NCBI GenBank assembly: GCA_030146155.1
Contig: JASLCF010000076.1
Span: 1-15,501 of the forward strand
Direction of reading: 5' to 3'
Length of the DNA stretch: 15,501 nucleotides
Source of the DNA: Savagea sp.
Lineage (GTDB): Bacteria; Bacillota; Bacilli; Bacillales_A; Planococcaceae
Part shown: positions 13,945-15,501 of the stretch, one piece after another
Layout of the letters: every line of letters begins with the position of its first letter
Numbering within the stretch: position 1 is the first letter of the stretch
Made by a program: the position numbers and the translations under genes
Notes under the pieces: generated by a model
Seen by the model: the letters and a program-made list of their open reading frames with translations, nothing else
Databases searched by the model: none
Told to the model about the DNA's origin: nothing

Positions 13945-14670
13945 TTACTTGCTTTGTTTTATTTCATATCTCATTTCTGGTTCGCCTTGTTCATTCAAAT
14001 AATAAGGAAGCGAGTAAGCAGGTAAAATATAAGACTGGTCGGCTAATAAAAAACGCAAATCTTGTGTTGGGTCCACCGTGCCCTCATAAGACTGTAAAGC
14101 TTTATTAATATCAAATGTATAATCGATATAATATTTACCATCGCCAGCCACTACAACGGGTAAGTTTTCATTCGAATAAGGACTTGGGATTGTAACCGGT
14201 TCTTTAAAACCCATTTCCTTGAATTCAATAGTATAGACGAAAGGTGTAATTTCCTCAGCAAAAGGCAATCGCCCACTAATTGTTTTTCTTAGATGAATTT
14301 CTCGAATTCTTTCGGCTGACCGTAAATCGACTAATTTCACTTGGGGTTGCTCTTCAACATTATAAATCACATACTGAAACAACCCACCCTTTTCATAGGC
14401 ATTTGAAGGAATTTGATCTGTATATTTCGGCACAATTTTAGAGAAATCTATCGGATATTTGATAAATAAATCCTTTTCATTCTCTTTTGTTTTAATCGGC
14501 AAAAGTCCTCCAGTGTCTTGTTGAAATTGATCGACTGCCCGTTGCATCGCATCGATATGATCTGCATAAGGTGTGCGTTGTGCTTCTTTATCTGCAGGAG
14601 TAACGCCACCACATGCTGTTAATACAACAAGAATAACTCCTAAAAGCAAACTTCCAACTAATTTCTTCAT
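13945..14670 (-). CDS. yphF: Putative lipoprotein, YphF-like
   Basis: The 241-residue protein has a type II signal peptide: MKK, a hydrophobic stretch at residues 4-17, and lipobox LTAC with C20 as the predicted lipidated cysteine. It should be anchored on the outer face of the membrane. The mature part is hydrophilic with many aromatic and charged residues (for example YADHIDAMQRAVDQFQQDTG), and no enzymatic motif is visible. The call as YphF rests on the lipoprotein nature, length and place between yphE and the hup region. Function is unknown. The ATG at 14668-14670 has AAGGAG 8 nt upstream; an in-frame start at 14694 would overlap yphE and lacks that site. In Bacillus the next gene would be spoIVA, which is not here. 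Confidence 0.85.
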   Translation of the reverse strand: MKKLVGSLLLGVILVVLTACGGVTPADKEAQRTPYADHIDAMQRAVDQFQQDTGGLLPIKTKENEKDLFIKYPIDFSKIVPKYTDQIPSNAYEKGGLFQYVIYNVEEQPQVKLVDLRSAERIREIHLRKTISGRLPFAEEITPFVYTIEFKEMGFKEPVTIPSPYSNENLPVVVAGDGKYYIDYTFDINKALQSYEGTVDPTQDLRFLLADQSYILPAYSLPYYLNEQGEPEMRYEIKQSK

Positions 14671-14671
14671 G

Positions 14672-14875
14672 TTATGCGCTCCTTGTCGGTCCATTAAATA
14701 CTAAGTACACCATAATAAAGAAGGTAGAGATAAATAGTACCCAGGCAATTAACGCCACAATAAATTTTAAAAAACCATGATTAATTTTATGTCGACTCAG
14801 TAAGATTAATCCTATGGAAATAGCCATAAATGCCATTGCTCCAAAAGATAGCCACATCTTATCTAACGAACTCAT
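14672..14875 (-). CDS. yphE: Small two-helix membrane protein, YphE/DUF2768-like
   Basis: This small integral membrane protein of 67 residues (70 if the ATG at 14884 is used) has two hydrophobic helices, roughly MWLSFGAMAFMAISIGLILL and FIVALIAWVLFISTFFIMVY. A short positively charged loop (SRHKINHG) joins them and the tail is polar. Size, topology and position between gpsA and yphF match YphE of the DUF2768 family; no function is known. I prefer the ATG at 14873-14875 because AAAGGATG lies at usable distance, while the ATG at 14884 directly abuts the SD. Its stop lies 1 nt before the yphF start, so the two are likely coupled. Confidence 0.85.
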   Translation of the reverse strand: MSSLDKMWLSFGAMAFMAISIGLILLSRHKINHGFLKFIVALIAWVLFISTFFIMVYLVFNGPTRSA

Positions 14876-14904
14876 CGAAGTCATCCTTTCTTTTCTGTAC
14901 CTCG

Positions 14905-15501
14905 TTAGGCATCAAATAAATCTGATATTTCTTGCTTTTTCATTCGTTTCATCAAATCATCCACTGCATCTTCTGGTGAAATACCTTCAAAAAGAACGCG
15001 GAATAATGCATCTGTAATCGGCATAGAGACTGCATATTTTTCTGCTAATTGATGGGTCGCAAGTGTCGTACGGACACCTTCTATCACCATACCCATTTCT
15101 TGTTCGACGGTTGCTAGTGACTGACCTTTACCAAGTGCATGTCCTGCACGGTAATTGCGTGAATGGACACTTGTACAAGTAACGATTAAATCACCTAACC
15201 CCGTGAGACCAGAAAACGTCAAAGGATTAGCACCCATTTTAACGCCAAGTCTTGTAATTTCAGCGAGTCCTCTAGTGATTAGCGCAGCTTTTGCATTATC
15301 GCCTTGCCCTAATCCATCTACAATACCAGATGCAATAGCAATTACATTTTTCAATGATCCACCTAACTCTACACCAATAATATCATCATTTGTATAGACA
15401 CGGAAAAAATCATTCATAAACAAATCTTGTGCAAATTGCGCGGCTTGCAACTCTTTACTTGCAACAGATACCGTTGTAGGCATTTCTAAAATCACTTCTT
15501 C
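14905..15501 (-). CDS. gpsA: NAD(P)-dependent glycerol-3-phosphate dehydrogenase, C-terminal part
   Basis: GpsA reduces dihydroxyacetone phosphate to sn-glycerol 3-phosphate for phospholipid synthesis. Only the last 198 residues are inside the window; the frame is open to the right edge, so the N-terminal Rossmann motif is not visible. The internal PTTVSVAS strand and GVELGGSLKNVIAIASGIVDG with the catalytic-region lysine are characteristic of the family. So are AKAALITRGLAEITRLG and GLTGLGDLIVTCTSVHSRN, and the C-terminal helical dimer domain is complete. The gene begins the gpsA-yphE-yphF unit, 29 nt ahead of yphE, and shares this place with B. subtilis. Confidence 0.96.
   Translation of the reverse strand, partial: EEVILEMPTTVSVASKELQAAQFAQDLFMNDFFRVYTNDDIIGVELGGSLKNVIAIASGIVDGLGQGDNAKAALITRGLAEITRLGVKMGANPLTFSGLTGLGDLIVTCTSVHSRNYRAGHALGKGQSLATVEQEMGMVIEGVRTTLATHQLAEKYAVSMPITDALFRVLFEGISPEDAVDDLMKRMKKQEISDLFDA

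Noticed and set aside
1..15501. Mobile elements, CRISPR arrays, defence systems, tRNA or rRNA genes.
   Set aside because: No transposase or integrase frame, no repeated spacer pattern and no tRNA-like fold was seen. The window is syntenic core genome almost throughout, with no gene-free gap longer than about 240 nt.

Overview
The window is a stretch of core chromosome from a low-GC Gram-positive bacterium of the order Bacillales. All supported genes lie on the minus strand, so transcription runs from high to low coordinates. Gene content and order match the Bacillus subtilis segment gpsA-yphE-yphF-(spoIVA)-hbs-folE(mtrA)-mtrB-hepS-menG-hepT-ndk-cheR-aroC-aroB-aroH-(trp operon)-hisC-tyrA-aroA-ypiA-ypiB-ypiF. 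The two bracketed blocks are missing here. No spoIVA lies between yphF and hup, and no trpEDCFBA lies between aroH and hisC. With cheR present (a chemotaxis, probably motile, cell), this fits a non-spore-forming member of the Planococcaceae type (Kurthia, Planococcus or Caryophanon-like). The genus is inference and cannot be settled from this window.

Layout in the direction of transcription: (1) gpsA (5' end cut by the window edge), yphE and the lipoprotein gene yphF, closed by an intrinsic terminator at 13903-13937. (2) hup (HU), a single gene with its own terminator at 13453-13499. (3) folE from a promoter with a perfect -35 box. (4) mtrB (TRAP), hepS, menG and hepT, a menaquinone side-chain and ring-methylation cluster with a predicted promoter just after folE. 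(5) ndk with its own promoter, a strong hairpin terminator, then cheR and a second terminator. (6) A nine-gene aromatic unit from about 8.4 kb to the left edge: aroC, aroB, aroH, hisC, tyrA, aroA, ypiA, ypiB, ypiF. Its gaps are 1-20 nt or short overlaps, so it is probably one transcript with translational coupling.

Together the aro genes carry out the 3-dehydroquinate synthase, EPSP synthase and chorismate synthase steps of the shikimate pathway. They then branch to prephenate (AroH) and to tyrosine and phenylalanine (TyrA, HisC). Chorismate also feeds menaquinone, whose heptaprenyl tail (HepS/HepT) and final methylation (MenG) are encoded next door. FolE supplies the first step of folate synthesis. 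No mobile element, CRISPR array, tRNA, rRNA or clearly new system is visible. The points of interest are the two synteny losses, an orphaned TRAP gene, the structured aroC leader, and the terminator placed directly before cheR.
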